A DNA stretch of 64,000 nt from Streptosporangium roseum DSM 43021. GTDB taxonomy: Bacteria; Actinomycetota; Actinomycetes; Streptosporangiales; Streptosporangiaceae. Location of the stretch: positions 2,418,001 to 2,482,000 of the forward strand of contig NC_013595.1 of NCBI RefSeq assembly GCF_000024865.1, given 5' to 3'. The stretch's first letter is position 1. Every line of letters starts with the position of its first letter. Positions 44,951 through 53,793 of the stretch are shown in pieces. Under the pieces are notes generated by a model. The model made no database searches and had not been told where the DNA came from. It was given only the letters and a program-made list of their open reading frames with translations. The position numbers and the translations under genes were made by a program.

Positions 44951-45209
44951 CCATGGGGCGGACTGCCCGTACCGGGGCCGTGGTGAGGGCGCGGAACGGT
45001 CGTCTCTCCGCTTCCGCGGGCGATGGACATCCGGTTCTTCGGCTGCAGGGAGGGGATACGGACGTTTGACAAGTTTGCCGTACTGCGTACCGTATGACGT
45101 ACGGTTCACATCGGCCAAGCCGTGAAGGGCTCCGGTCCGCCTCTGCGCGGGACGGGAGAGCGGCGGCCGGCGTACCGGGTAGAGCGTGTCGACGACGAAG
45201 GAGCGAGCA

Positions 45210-45677
45210 GTGACGGAAATTCAGGGATCCCCGTTCAGTAGTGGTGCCTTCACTCCGACGGCCGAGGATCTGCAGAGCGTCGAGGCGTGGTTCGCCGAGT
45301 ACGACGCCCACAGCGCGAAGGTCGATGTCGAACGCATGGCGGACATGGCGATGTTCCCCCTCAACGTGGTGACCGACAGCGCCGACGGTGAAGGATTGGC
45401 GGCCCAGTGGACCCGCGAGCGGTTCACCCGCACGATGGCCGAGGTGATGGGAGGCGGCGAGCCGGGCGACATCGCGATGGAGTCGACCCGTACGCCGCAC
45501 TTCCTGACCAAGCACCTGGTCGTCGTGGTCACCGACGCGACGATGACCGTGAACGGGGAGTCGTACGGCATGCGCTACGCGGACCTGCTGGTGAAGGCCG
45601 GCGGCCGATGGGTCTTCCAGACCATGGTTCAGGGAGGATGGGCCGAGGCCTGGAAGGAGACCTCGCAGGGTGCCTGA
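45210..45677 (+). CDS. SnoaL/NTF2-like protein
   Basis: 155 residues from GTG 45210 with AAGGAG 7 nt upstream (the frame is open to 45186). The fold resembles NTF2-like/SnoaL small alpha+beta barrels: VEAWFAEYDAHSAKVDVERMADMAMFPLNVVTDSADGEG at the start, YADLLVKAGGRWVFQTMVQGGWAEAW at the end. It may be an enzyme or ligand-binding protein; no catalytic residue can be assigned. It is a solitary gene. Confidence 0.75.
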   Translation: MTEIQGSPFSSGAFTPTAEDLQSVEAWFAEYDAHSAKVDVERMADMAMFPLNVVTDSADGEGLAAQWTRERFTRTMAEVMGGGEPGDIAMESTRTPHFLTKHLVVVVTDATMTVNGESYGMRYADLLVKAGGRWVFQTMVQGGWAEAWKETSQGA

Positions 45678-45702
45678 TCCCTCCGGCCCCGCGTCGTCAC
45701 GG

Positions 45703-45786
45703 CCTCCCCGTGCGCGCCTCTCTGTGCGCGCCTCCCTGTACGTGCCTTTCTGCGCGTACCTCCCCGTGCGCGCCTCCCCGTGCGCG
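45703..45786. repeat. 14-bp tandem repeat, six copies
   Basis: CCTCCCCGTGCGCG and close variants lie head to tail with period 14, shortly after the stop of the NTF2-like gene. They fill most of the gap between two convergent genes. Confidence 0.85.
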
Positions 45787-45888
45787 TCTTCCCCGTAGCC
45801 GACCTCTCCGGGAACGCTCCGCCGTCGGCGGACCGCTTCCCCGTCCCCTGTCTCCCCGGCAGGTCAGGCCGTGTGTCTCCCCGTGGGG

Positions 45889-46041
45889 TCAGACCGCGGC
45901 CTTGAGCGGGCGGCGGAACTCGGTGTCCACGTCGGCGGCGTAGACCGAGCGGCTGCAGCGTGCGCAGCGATACATGATGGGGCCCTCGTCGAGGGTCGTC
46001 CCGCAGCGCGGGCAGGCGTGGCGGCAGGTAGTGGAGTTCAT
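45889..46041 (-). CDS. Small zinc-ribbon protein
   Basis: 50 residues from ATG 46041, preceded by a near-perfect SD (AAAGGAGGTGA, 8 nt spacing), which rules out the longer upstream frame. Two CxxC pairs (CPRCGTTLDEG and YRCARCSRSVY) make a treble-clef or zinc ribbon. The strong ribosome site suggests high expression. The function is unknown; DNA, RNA or protein binding are all possible. Confidence 0.85.
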   Translation of the reverse strand: MNSTTCRHACPRCGTTLDEGPIMYRCARCSRSVYAADVDTEFRRPLKAAV

Positions 46042-46154
46042 CGTGGGTGTCACCTCCTTTGCTTGCGCCAAGCCTGTCCCACGACGCCTGCATTCGGATT
46101 GCGAACGGCTTGCTGATGGCGATTCGGCCGCCGGCACGTGGCATGCTGCTGGAC

Positions 46155-47126
46155 ATGGCGGCAACCGATCCAGCACCCGTGATCCTGATACTCGGCGACG
46201 AGGAGTTGCTGGCCGACCGCGCGGTGGGGGAGGTCATCGCGGCGGCCAGGGCGACGGATCCGGCGACCGAGGTGTACGACCTGATCGGCGGGAAGGTGGA
46301 GCCGGGAGAGCTGACCCGGCTGTCCTCGCCGTCGCTGTTCGGTGACAGGTCGGTGGTGGCGATCCGCTCGGCCCAGGACCTGTCCAAGGAGGTCGTCAGC
46401 GAGATCGTCTCCTATGCCGCCCATCCGGCCGAGGACACCGCGCTGGTCCTCGTCCACCCCGGTGGGGTCAAGGGGAAGGCCCTGGTCGACGGGGTCAAGA
46501 AGGCCGGTGCCCACGTGGTTGCCGTGACCAAGCTGACCAAACCGGCCGAACGGCTCGCGTTCGTCAAGGCCGAGCTGAAGCGGGCGGGGCGGAGCATCGG
46601 CGCCGACGCGGCCGCCGCCCTGCTCGACGCGGTGGGCAACGACCTGCGGGAGCTGGCCGCCGCCTGCAGCCAGCTGGCCTTCGACACCCCGGGCAAGACC
46701 ATCGACGAGGCGGCCGTCGCCCGTTACCACCGGGGACGGGCCGAGGTCAGCGGGTTCACCGTGGCCGACTCCGCCGTCGAAGGACGGCTGGGCGACGCCC
46801 TTGAGCAGCTCCGCTGGGCGCTCGCCACCGGAACGGCCCCCGTCCTGCTGGTGAGCGCGCTCGCCGGAGGGCTGCGCTCGCTCGCCAAGGTGGGCGGTGC
46901 CCCGCGCAACCTGCGCGGCGGGCAGCTCGCCAGCCATCTCGGCATGCCGCCCTGGAAGATCGACCGAGTCCAGCGGCAGCTGAACGGCTGGGGCCCCGAC
47001 GGCATCGCCCGTGCGCTCCAGGCGGCCGCCACCGCCGACGAGCAAGTCAAGGGCGGCGGCGCCGACCCCGCCTACGCGCTGGAGCACATGATCCAGACCG
47101 TCGTGGCCAGCCGTACCGGCCGTTAG
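46155..47126 (+). CDS. holA: DNA polymerase III delta subunit
   Basis: 323 residues from ATG 46155 (ATG 46143 is an alternative; neither has a strong SD). AAA+-like N-terminal part (VILILGDEELLADRAVGEVIAAAR), an SLFGDRSVVAIRSAQDL segment, the delta fold with LAFVKAELKRAGRSIGADAAAALLDAVGNDLRELAAACSQLAF, and the collar domain near LGMPPWKIDRVQRQLNGW. It opens the beta clamp in the clamp loader. comEC and rpsT flank it in the usual actinomycete order. Confidence 0.92.
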   Translation: MAATDPAPVILILGDEELLADRAVGEVIAAARATDPATEVYDLIGGKVEPGELTRLSSPSLFGDRSVVAIRSAQDLSKEVVSEIVSYAAHPAEDTALVLVHPGGVKGKALVDGVKKAGAHVVAVTKLTKPAERLAFVKAELKRAGRSIGADAAAALLDAVGNDLRELAAACSQLAFDTPGKTIDEAAVARYHRGRAEVSGFTVADSAVEGRLGDALEQLRWALATGTAPVLLVSALAGGLRSLAKVGGAPRNLRGGQLASHLGMPPWKIDRVQRQLNGWGPDGIARALQAAATADEQVKGGGADPAYALEHMIQTVVASRTGR

Positions 47127-47154
47127 CTCCGTCCCCCCGATCACGATCAGGGAG

Positions 47155-47260
47155 CTGACCCTCCGATGCGGTCAGCGTCGGCCCTCTGATGGGGGGCTCA
47201 CAGGGGGCTGACCCCCATGCGGTCAGCGCGGCCCTGTGATGGGGTCTCCACCCGCTCCGG
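47155..47260. repeat. 53-bp tandem duplication with twin hairpins
   Basis: Two copies of CTGACC-N(7-9)-GGTCAG followed by CG/CGTCGGCCCTCTGATGGGG lie 53 bp apart. Each copy can form a small hairpin. They start about 28 bp after the holA stop and may terminate it. The remaining gap to 47394 shows nothing else. Confidence 0.8.
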
Positions 47261-47394
47261 TGGCGGGCCACCTCGGCCTCAGGGCGCACGCGCTCCACAG
47301 ATGCCGGGCGTCGCGCCCCCGGCTGACGAGTCCGGCCCGAGCGCGGGGCCGACCTCACGGCCGGGTACAGCGAGGCGCCTGCCGGGCGGAGGCT

Positions 47395-48300
47395 CTACGG
47401 GCGCGAAGGGGCGGGTTGCGGGTCCGCGGCGACGCGGGTGCGCCGGGGCGCGGGGAACTGGCCGAGGACGGTCGCGCCGAGGGCCAGCGCGAAGCCGGTG
47501 AGCTGAAGCGGGCTCAAGGACTGGCCGAGGGCGATCCAGCCGAGCAGTGCCGCCGTGAGCGGGCTGAGGGTGCCGAGCAGGGACACCTGGGCGGCCGGCA
47601 GCCGGGCGATGCCGCGGAACCACAGGGTGTAGGCGGCGGCGGTGCCGACGAGGCCCAGCCAGAGGTAGCCGCCGACGGCGGCTCCGTCCAGGGCGGGCGG
47701 CATGCCTTCGGCGGCGAGGGCCACGGGAGCGATCATCAGGCCGCCCGCGGTGAGCTGCCAGCCGGTGAGGGCCAGATCGCTCACGCCCGGCGGCTTCCCC
47801 CAGGAGCGGGTGAGGACGACCCCGGCGGCCATGCCCGCCGCGGCGACGACGCCCGCGGCGACGCCGACGGCGTCGAGGGCGGCATTGGCCCGGAGCACGA
47901 CGAGGGAGACGCCGACCGTCGCCGTGATCCCGGCGATCACCCGGTGGACCGGGACGGTCTCGCGCAGTACGGCGCGGGTGAATCCGGCGACGAGGAGCGG
48001 CTGGATGGCGCCGAGGACTCCCGCCACGCCGCCGGGGAGCCGGTAGGCGGACAGGAAGAGCAGGGGGAAGAACAGGCCGATGTTCAGCGCGCCCAGCACC
48101 GGCGCCCGCCACCACCAGTTTCCCCTGGGGAGCGTCCGCGTCATGGCGAGCAGGAGCAGGCCGGCGGGGAGGGCGCGGAGCAGGGCGGTCAGCAGCGGGC
48201 GGTCCGGGGGCAGCAGCTCGGTGGTCACGATGTAGGTGGTGCCCCAGACCGTGGGGGCGAGGGCGGTGGCGGCGACGAGGGCGAGACGGGGGGCCGGCAT
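47395..48300 (-). CDS. EamA/DMT-family exporter
   Basis: 301 residues with ten predicted membrane helices in two EamA halves (PTVWGTTYIVTTELLPPDRPLLTALLRALPAGLLLL; GLVGTAAAYTLWFRGIARLPAAQVSLLGTLSPLTAALLGWIALG). DMT exporters pump out amino acids, metabolites or drugs. It is divergent from a MarR regulator with a shared 73-bp promoter region, so it is probably repressed by it and induced by its substrate. Confidence 0.92.
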   Translation of the reverse strand: MPAPRLALVAATALAPTVWGTTYIVTTELLPPDRPLLTALLRALPAGLLLLAMTRTLPRGNWWWRAPVLGALNIGLFFPLLFLSAYRLPGGVAGVLGAIQPLLVAGFTRAVLRETVPVHRVIAGITATVGVSLVVLRANAALDAVGVAAGVVAAAGMAAGVVLTRSWGKPPGVSDLALTGWQLTAGGLMIAPVALAAEGMPPALDGAAVGGYLWLGLVGTAAAYTLWFRGIARLPAAQVSLLGTLSPLTAALLGWIALGQSLSPLQLTGFALALGATVLGQFPAPRRTRVAADPQPAPSRP

Positions 48301-48325
48301 GGGGACTCCTTCATTAAACTCAATA

Positions 48326-48338
48326 CTAAGTAACTTAG
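48326..48338. promoter_or_regulatory. MarR-type palindromic operator
   Basis: CTAAGT-A-ACTTAG is a perfect odd-centred palindrome in the AT-rich 73-bp gap between the divergent exporter and MarR genes. An overlapping AACTT-N6-AAGTT pair lies at 48333-48348. The size fits MarR half sites. Confidence 0.65.
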
Positions 48339-48373
48339 CAGCAAGTTATTTACCGTCAAGCTACACTGCTGCC

Positions 48374-48862
48374 ATGACAGAGGACCCGGTCGACCGGATC
48401 GTGTTGCAGTGGCGGAGGGAGCGGCCTGATTTGGACCCCTCACCGATGGGGATCTTCGGACGGATCTACCGGATCGCCCGGCTCATGGGGGATCGCATGG
48501 AAGAGGTGCACGGAGCCCACGGCCTCGGCCGGGGCGAGTTCGACGTGCTCGCCACCCTCCGCCGGGCCGGCGAGCCGTACACGCTGTCGCCCAAGGCCAT
48601 CACCGCCACGCTCATGCTGACCTCCGGCGGCATGACGGGGCGCCTCGACCGGCTGGAACGGGCGGCTCTGATCGTCCGCGCCCCCGACCCGGACGACCGC
48701 CGGGCACTGCGGGTCAGCCTGACCGCCCAGGGGCTCCAGGTGATCGATGAGGCCGTGGCCGCGGGACTGGGGCCTCAGCACGAGGCGCTGGCCGCGCTGC
48801 CGGAGGAGGATCGCGAGCGTCTCGGCGCCCTGCTCAGGACCCTGCTGGGCGAGCTGGAGTGA
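48374..48862 (+). CDS. MarR family transcriptional regulator
   Basis: 162 residues from ATG 48374. Winged helix: LGRGEFDVLATLRRAGEPYTLSPKAITATLMLTSGGMTGRLDRLERAALIVRAPDPDDRRALRVSLTAQG. The helices at both ends form the dimer. It probably represses itself and the exporter through 48326-48338. Confidence 0.93.
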   Translation: MTEDPVDRIVLQWRRERPDLDPSPMGIFGRIYRIARLMGDRMEEVHGAHGLGRGEFDVLATLRRAGEPYTLSPKAITATLMLTSGGMTGRLDRLERAALIVRAPDPDDRRALRVSLTAQGLQVIDEAVAAGLGPQHEALAALPEEDRERLGALLRTLLGELE

Positions 48863-48942
48863 TCCGGACCCGCCCGGTGAGTCGCCCGAGCCGGGACCTG
48901 GAGTGATCCGGACCCGCCCGGTGAGTCGCCCGAGCCGGGAGG
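48854..48942. repeat. 44-bp tandem duplication at marR-type gene stop
   Basis: CTGGAGTGATCCGGACCCGC and the following 24 bases occur twice in a row (48854 and 48898). The first copy holds the last codons and stop of the regulator. Only one base group near the end differs. Confidence 0.9.
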
Positions 48943-48992
48943 TCGCGTCCCTCGTGAGACGCCGGAACGTCGTAACCCGGTGAAACGCCAGA

Positions 48993-49024
48993 ACGCCGCA
49001 CCCCCCGTGAGGGGAGTGCGGCGT
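48993..49024 (-). terminator. Terminator of rpsT
   Basis: ACGCCGCACNCCCC and its complement GGGGNGTGCGGCGT pair over 14 bp with one mismatch around GTGA. It lies 16 bp after the rpsT stop on the minus strand. Confidence 0.75.
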
Positions 49025-49039
49025 CCGGAAGAACCTGGG

Positions 49040-49312
49040 TTACTTGGCGGCCGAAAGCTCGACGACGCGCTGGGCGATCGCCGACTTGCGGTTGGCGGCC
49101 TGGTTCTTGTGGATCACGCCCTTGCTGGCGGCCTTGTCCAGCTGGCGGCAAGCGGCGCGCTGGAGCACGACGGCCTCGTCCACGTTGCCCTGGTCGGCAG
49201 CCTCGCGGAACTTGCGGACCGCCGTCTTGAGGGACGACTTGACAGCCTTGTTACGCAGCCGGGCCTTCTCGTTCTGCCGGTTGCGCTTGATCTGGGACTT
49301 GATGTTCGCCAC
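49040..49312 (-). CDS. rpsT: 30S ribosomal protein S20
   Basis: 90 residues from GTG 49312 with GAGG 7 nt upstream. Typical S20: ANIKSQIKRNRQNEKARLRNKAVKSSLKTAVRKF, then the helical hairpin ending KGVIHKNQAANRKSAIAQRV. The longer frame upstream is not S20-like. It stabilises 16S rRNA in the small subunit. It is transcribed opposite to holA and lepA, as usual in actinobacteria. Confidence 0.97.
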   Translation of the reverse strand: MANIKSQIKRNRQNEKARLRNKAVKSSLKTAVRKFREAADQGNVDEAVVLQRAACRQLDKAASKGVIHKNQAANRKSAIAQRVVELSAAK

Positions 49313-49460
49313 GAAGAAGCCTCGGTGAATGTCGTCGGAGTGGGGCGCGCGGGCAGAGAGGGCGCGCCACACGCAGTTGAACAGGCTACCAACTGCCTGG
49401 ACGGTCGCTCAAATCGACTGCCTGGACAGAGGGATGCCTGATCAGTTTACCGTGCTGTCG

Positions 49461-50462
49461 TCATGGACGAGACCAGAATCGCCCGTACTCCGCCCAGTCT
49501 TCCGCCGTGGCCGCGAAATCGACATACAGGGCCAGCCCGAACCGCTCGCGCGGCTTGCCGTAGGCGGTCAGCGCCAGCCGCGCGCCCTCGGCCGCCGTCG
49601 CGACGCTCTCGGCCGCGTCGACCCACGGCAGGTCGTGGTCATGGTAGGCCGGGGCGCCGATCAGCACGGTCTTCTCCGGCGGCACGAGCTCCAGCGCGAG
49701 GCCGCCCTGCCGTACGACATGGCCGCCGTAGAGCAGTTCGGAGGGGAGGGCGGAGTCGTAGGTCATGATCGCGACCTGGTCGGTGCGGGCCGCGACCTCC
49801 CTGAAGTACTCGGGCGACCAGTACTTGTCGTGGCCGATGACGGCGCGGACGGCGGGGCGGGTCAGCGGGAACGGTTCGATCTGCGGCGTCGAGGTGGAGA
49901 GCAGGCCGTCGCCGACGATCGGGCGCGTCCGGGTCAGCAGGTCGAGGAACTCGGCGTCGCCGCTGCCGACCGGTTCGAAGTTGTAGTGCACGCCGTCGAA
50001 GCCGAGCGCCATGACGCCGCCCGCGCTGTCGAGCACGCGCTGCCTGGTGGCCGGGTCGTCGAGGTCCAGGCCGCCGTCGACCTTCTGGCCGAGCCACGCC
50101 GACACCCGCACCTTCGGCAGCTCCGCGCGCCACCGCTCCAGGAAGTCCTTGGCGGCGGGGTGCTTCGCGGCGGGCAGCGTCCCGTCGTACTCGAAGGGGC
50201 CGGAGTGGACGTACACGTCCCTGATCCCCGTCTTGCGCAGCCGGGCGGCCAGCTCCTTCAGATCGGCGGCGCTCCTGCGGCCGTCCACCCACGCGTGGCC
50301 GAGCCACAGGGCATCGTGACCGGTGCTCTTCGCCCACGGGGCGGGCGTCCCGGTAAACTGGAGCGTGAGGGTGGCTGCGGCCACCCCGGGCAGCACAAGG
50401 AGCACGGCCGCCACCATCACGAGAAACCGCAGGCCGCGCCGTGCTCTGGTCCGGGCAATCAC
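49461..50462 (-). CDS. GH18-like secreted TIM-barrel protein
   Basis: 333 residues with a signal peptide (LRFLVMVAAVLLVLPGVAAA). The barrel strand 4 motif is GFDGVHYNFEPV (D156, E163), a variant of the GH18 DxxDxDxE motif with the middle Asp replaced by His. It continues with VAIMTYDSALPS and IGAPAYHDHD. A glycosidase role is plausible but the altered motif leaves activity uncertain. It is divergent from lepA. Confidence 0.7.
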   Translation of the reverse strand: MIARTRARRGLRFLVMVAAVLLVLPGVAAATLTLQFTGTPAPWAKSTGHDALWLGHAWVDGRRSAADLKELAARLRKTGIRDVYVHSGPFEYDGTLPAAKHPAAKDFLERWRAELPKVRVSAWLGQKVDGGLDLDDPATRQRVLDSAGGVMALGFDGVHYNFEPVGSGDAEFLDLLTRTRPIVGDGLLSTSTPQIEPFPLTRPAVRAVIGHDKYWSPEYFREVAARTDQVAIMTYDSALPSELLYGGHVVRQGGLALELVPPEKTVLIGAPAYHDHDLPWVDAAESVATAAEGARLALTAYGKPRERFGLALYVDFAATAEDWAEYGRFWSRP

Positions 50463-50536
50463 CCGGACATGTCACCATGGAAGACGGCTGGTATGCCAGT
50501 CGTCGATCGTCATCAATCCCGTCGAAACGGACACCG

Positions 50537-52375
50537 GTGCGCATTCAGCCTGGCCAGACCGATCCCGCGGTGATCCGCAACTTCTGCATCATCGCGCACA
50601 TCGACCATGGCAAGTCGACGCTTGCCGACCGCATGTTGCAGATCACCGGCGTGGTCGACGACCGCTCAATGCGCGCCCAGTACCTCGATCGGATGGACAT
50701 CGAGCGCGAGCGCGGCATCACCATCAAGTCGCAGGCGGTCCGGCTGCCGTGGCAGATGGGTGACACCGACTACGTCCTCAACATGATCGACACCCCCGGG
50801 CACGTCGACTTCACCTACGAGGTGTCCCGCTCGCTCCAGGCGTGCGAGGGCGCCATCCTGCTGGTCGACGCCGCGCAGGGGATCGAGGCGCAGACCCTGG
50901 CCAACCTCTACCTGGCCATGAACAACGACATGACGATCATCCCGGTGCTCAACAAGATCGACCTTCCCGCCGCGCAGCCGGAGAAGTACGCCGCGGAGAT
51001 CGCCCACCTCATCGGCTGCGAGCCGGAGGACGTGCTGAAGGTCTCCGGCAAGACCGGTGTGGGCGTCCGGGAGCTGCTCGACCACGTCGTCCAGAACGTT
51101 CCGGCCCCGGTCGGCGACGCCGACGCGCCCGCCCGCGCGCTGATCTTCGACTCCGTCTACGACACCTACCGCGGCGTGATCACCTATGTCCGGGTCATGG
51201 ACGGTCACCTGGGCAAGCGCGAGCGCATCCTGATGATGTCCACCACGGCGGCCCACGAGACGCTGGAGATCGGCGTCATCTCGCCGGAGCCGAAGATCGC
51301 CGACAAGGGGCTCGGCGTCGGCGAGGTGGGCTATCTCATCACCGGCGTGAAGGACGTCCGCCAGTCGCGGGTCGGCGACACCGTGACCTCCGTCGTGCGG
51401 CCGGCCGCCAAGGCGCTCAGCGGCTACGAGCACCCCAAGCCGATGGTCTTCTCGGGGCTCTACCCGATCGACGGCGACGACTACCCCGAGCTCCGCGAGG
51501 CGCTGGACAAGCTCCAGCTCAACGACGCCGCCCTGGTCTACGAACCGGAGACCTCCGCGGCCCTCGGCTTCGGCTTCCGCTGCGGCTTCCTCGGCCTGCT
51601 CCACATGGAGATCGTCCGCGAGCGCCTGGAGCGGGAGTTCAACCTCTCGCTCATCTCCACCGCGCCCAACGTGGTCTACCAGGTGATCATGGAGGACGGT
51701 AAGGAGGTCACCGTCACCAACCCCTCGGAGTTCCCGACGGGCAAGGTCGAGAAGGTCTTCGAGCCGATGGTGAAGTCCACGGTGCTGGTCCCCTCGGAGT
51801 TCATCGGCGCCATCATGGAGCTCTGCCAGAACCGCCGGGGCAACCTGCAGGGGATGGACTACCTGTCGGAGGACCGCGTCGAGATCCGCTACACCATGCC
51901 GCTCGGCGAGATCATCTTCGACTTCTTCGACCAGCTCAAGTCCCGCACGCGCGGTTACGCCTCGCTGGACTACGAGCCGTCGGGCGAGCAGGAGTCCGAG
52001 CTGGTCAAGGTCGACATCCTGCTCCAGGGCGAGGCCGTGGACGCCTTCAGCGCCATCGTCCACAAGGACAAGGCCTACGCCTACGGGGTGGAGATGGCCA
52101 AGAAGCTCCGCGAGCTCATCCCGAGGCAGCAGTTCGAGGTGCCGATCCAGGCTGCCATCGGCGCCCGGGTCATCGCCCGTGAGAACATCCGCGCCATCCG
52201 CAAGGACGTCCTCGCCAAGTGCTACGGCGGCGACATCTCCCGCAAGCGCAAGCTGCTGGAGAAGCAGAAGGAGGGCAAGAAGCGGATGAAGATGGTCGGC
52301 CGGGTGGAGGTCCCCCAGGAGGCCTTCGTGGCCGCGCTGTCCACCGAGTCGTCCGCCGACAAGACCAAGAAGTAG
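50537..52375 (+). CDS. lepA: Elongation factor 4 (LepA)
   Basis: 612 residues. GTG 50537 fits the usual short extension before DPAVIRNFCIIAHIDHGKSTLADRML; an ATG at 50477 is an alternative. G motifs: AHIDHGKST, DTPGHVDF, NKIDLP. The family C-terminal domain is visible (RENIRAIRKDVLAKCYGGDISRKRKLLEKQKEGKKRMK). It back-translocates or remobilises stalled ribosomes at the membrane. A strong terminator follows. Confidence 0.96.
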   Translation: MRIQPGQTDPAVIRNFCIIAHIDHGKSTLADRMLQITGVVDDRSMRAQYLDRMDIERERGITIKSQAVRLPWQMGDTDYVLNMIDTPGHVDFTYEVSRSLQACEGAILLVDAAQGIEAQTLANLYLAMNNDMTIIPVLNKIDLPAAQPEKYAAEIAHLIGCEPEDVLKVSGKTGVGVRELLDHVVQNVPAPVGDADAPARALIFDSVYDTYRGVITYVRVMDGHLGKRERILMMSTTAAHETLEIGVISPEPKIADKGLGVGEVGYLITGVKDVRQSRVGDTVTSVVRPAAKALSGYEHPKPMVFSGLYPIDGDDYPELREALDKLQLNDAALVYEPETSAALGFGFRCGFLGLLHMEIVRERLEREFNLSLISTAPNVVYQVIMEDGKEVTVTNPSEFPTGKVEKVFEPMVKSTVLVPSEFIGAIMELCQNRRGNLQGMDYLSEDRVEIRYTMPLGEIIFDFFDQLKSRTRGYASLDYEPSGEQESELVKVDILLQGEAVDAFSAIVHKDKAYAYGVEMAKKLRELIPRQQFEVPIQAAIGARVIARENIRAIRKDVLAKCYGGDISRKRKLLEKQKEGKKRMKMVGRVEVPQEAFVAALSTESSADKTKK

Positions 52376-52390
52376 CCGCGCCCGGCCGTA

Positions 52391-52418
52391 GCCGCGCCCG
52401 GCCGGAGCCGGGCGCGGC
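52391..52418 (+). terminator. Terminator of lepA
   Basis: Perfect 12-bp stem GCCGCGCCCGGC / GCCGGGCGCGGC with a CGGA loop, 16 bp after the lepA stop. It faces the convergent chitinase gene. Confidence 0.8.
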
Positions 52419-52490
52419 GGCGGGGACGTGCGGGCGGGGTCGCCGGTGACCCAGGACCTGCGGCCCCGCCCGGTCTGGGGGACAGGCGCC

Positions 52491-53780
52491 TCAGCGCAGG
52501 ACGCTGTAGAGCGCCGAGGTCAGCGAGGACTTGCTGTCGTCCTGGTCGATGGACCACATCATGGAGCCGCCGAGGCCCTTCAGGCGGATGTAGGCCGCCT
52601 TCTGCGCGACCGTGGTGGGGTCGTCGTAGGACCAGAACTCGTTGCCGTCGTAGATCCAGGCGGCGCCGGTCCGCAGGTCGCGGTAGCGCTTGCCGGGCTT
52701 CTTGACGATGTTCTCGTAGTCGTCGACCCCGGCGGCCCAGGTGCCCTGGGCGGGGCCGGTGGCGTTCTTGAACAGACCGTTGCCGCCGCCGGTGACGCCG
52801 GTCCAGCCCTGGCCGTACGCCGGGACGCCGACCACGATCTTCCTGGCCGGGGCGCCACGCGACAGGTAGTCGCGGACGGTCTGGTCCACGCTGTACTTCA
52901 CCGTGTTGGGGTCGCGCCGGTCCGCGAACAGGTTGCCGTTGTGGCCGGTGACGGTCTCCCACGAGCCGCGCAGGTCGTAGCCCTGGACGGTGGCGAAGGT
53001 GAAGTGCCTGAAGAGCTCGCGCACCTCGAAGCCCGAGTCGATCTTCGCCGCCGCGGCGGGCAGGTAGGCGCTCAGCTCGCTCTTCCGGTCGAACTCGTTC
53101 ATCTGGCGGCGGAGCTCGGCGGTGAACAGCGTGAAGTTCCGCTTGTCCTCGGGCCTGATGACGTTGCCGTCGGCGCCGGAGGAGCCCGGCCACTCCCAGT
53201 CCAGGTCGATGCCGTCGAAGACGCCCGCCCCCGTACCGGGCGCGGCGCCGGGCAGGTTGCCCTTGAGCCACAGGTCCACGCAGGAGGCCGCCAGCTTGGT
53301 ACGGCCCTCGGCGGTGAGCACCGCGTCGGAGAAGTACTTCGAGCCGCTCCAGCCGCCGAGCGAGATCATCGCCTTGAGGCCGGGGTGCTTGGCCTTGAGC
53401 TTCTTCAACTGGTTCAGGTTGCCGTTGAGGGCCTGGCCCTCGGCGTCGGCGACGCCGTCCACGCTCTGGTCGGCGGGCACCGGACGCTGCCAGTCGGCCC
53501 AGGCGTCGGAGGAGACGCAGTCTCCGCCGGCGCTGACGAACCCGAAGGCGTAGTTGATATGGGTGAGCTTGGCCGCCGCACCGGTGGTGTCGATGTCCTT
53601 GACGTGGTAGTTACGGCCGTAGATGCCCCACTGAACGAAATAGGCGACCCGCTTGAAGCGGTCGCCGTGGTCCGGATGGGCCTGGGCCTGGGCGGGCGCC
53701 GGTGCGGCCAGGGCCGTCAGACCGGCGGCGAGGGCCGCCGCGAGGGTGTTCCGGAGGAGTCTCTGCACGGGCTTCTCCAC
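52491..53780 (-). CDS. Secreted GH18 chitinase
   Basis: 429 residues. Signal peptide (NTLAAALAAGLTALAAPAPAQA), then a GH18 barrel: KRVAYFVQWGIYGRN, KAMISLGGWSGS (SxGG), FDGIDLDWEWPG with catalytic E196, the chitinase insertion domain region, VVGVPAYGQGW and GSMMWSIDQD. No chitin-binding module is visible. It cleaves chitin outside the cell. A 27-bp near-palindrome lies just upstream, the likely operator. Confidence 0.94.
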   Translation of the reverse strand: MEKPVQRLLRNTLAAALAAGLTALAAPAPAQAQAHPDHGDRFKRVAYFVQWGIYGRNYHVKDIDTTGAAAKLTHINYAFGFVSAGGDCVSSDAWADWQRPVPADQSVDGVADAEGQALNGNLNQLKKLKAKHPGLKAMISLGGWSGSKYFSDAVLTAEGRTKLAASCVDLWLKGNLPGAAPGTGAGVFDGIDLDWEWPGSSGADGNVIRPEDKRNFTLFTAELRRQMNEFDRKSELSAYLPAAAAKIDSGFEVRELFRHFTFATVQGYDLRGSWETVTGHNGNLFADRRDPNTVKYSVDQTVRDYLSRGAPARKIVVGVPAYGQGWTGVTGGGNGLFKNATGPAQGTWAAGVDDYENIVKKPGKRYRDLRTGAAWIYDGNEFWSYDDPTTVAQKAAYIRLKGLGGSMMWSIDQDDSKSSLTSALYSVLR

Positions 53781-53793
53781 TGCTGGGGGGATA

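Noticed and set aside
44779..45072. 97-codon antisense ORF with ETGFRRRLI repeats
   Set aside because: It is the reverse reading of the 27-bp tandem repeat and has no ribosome site.
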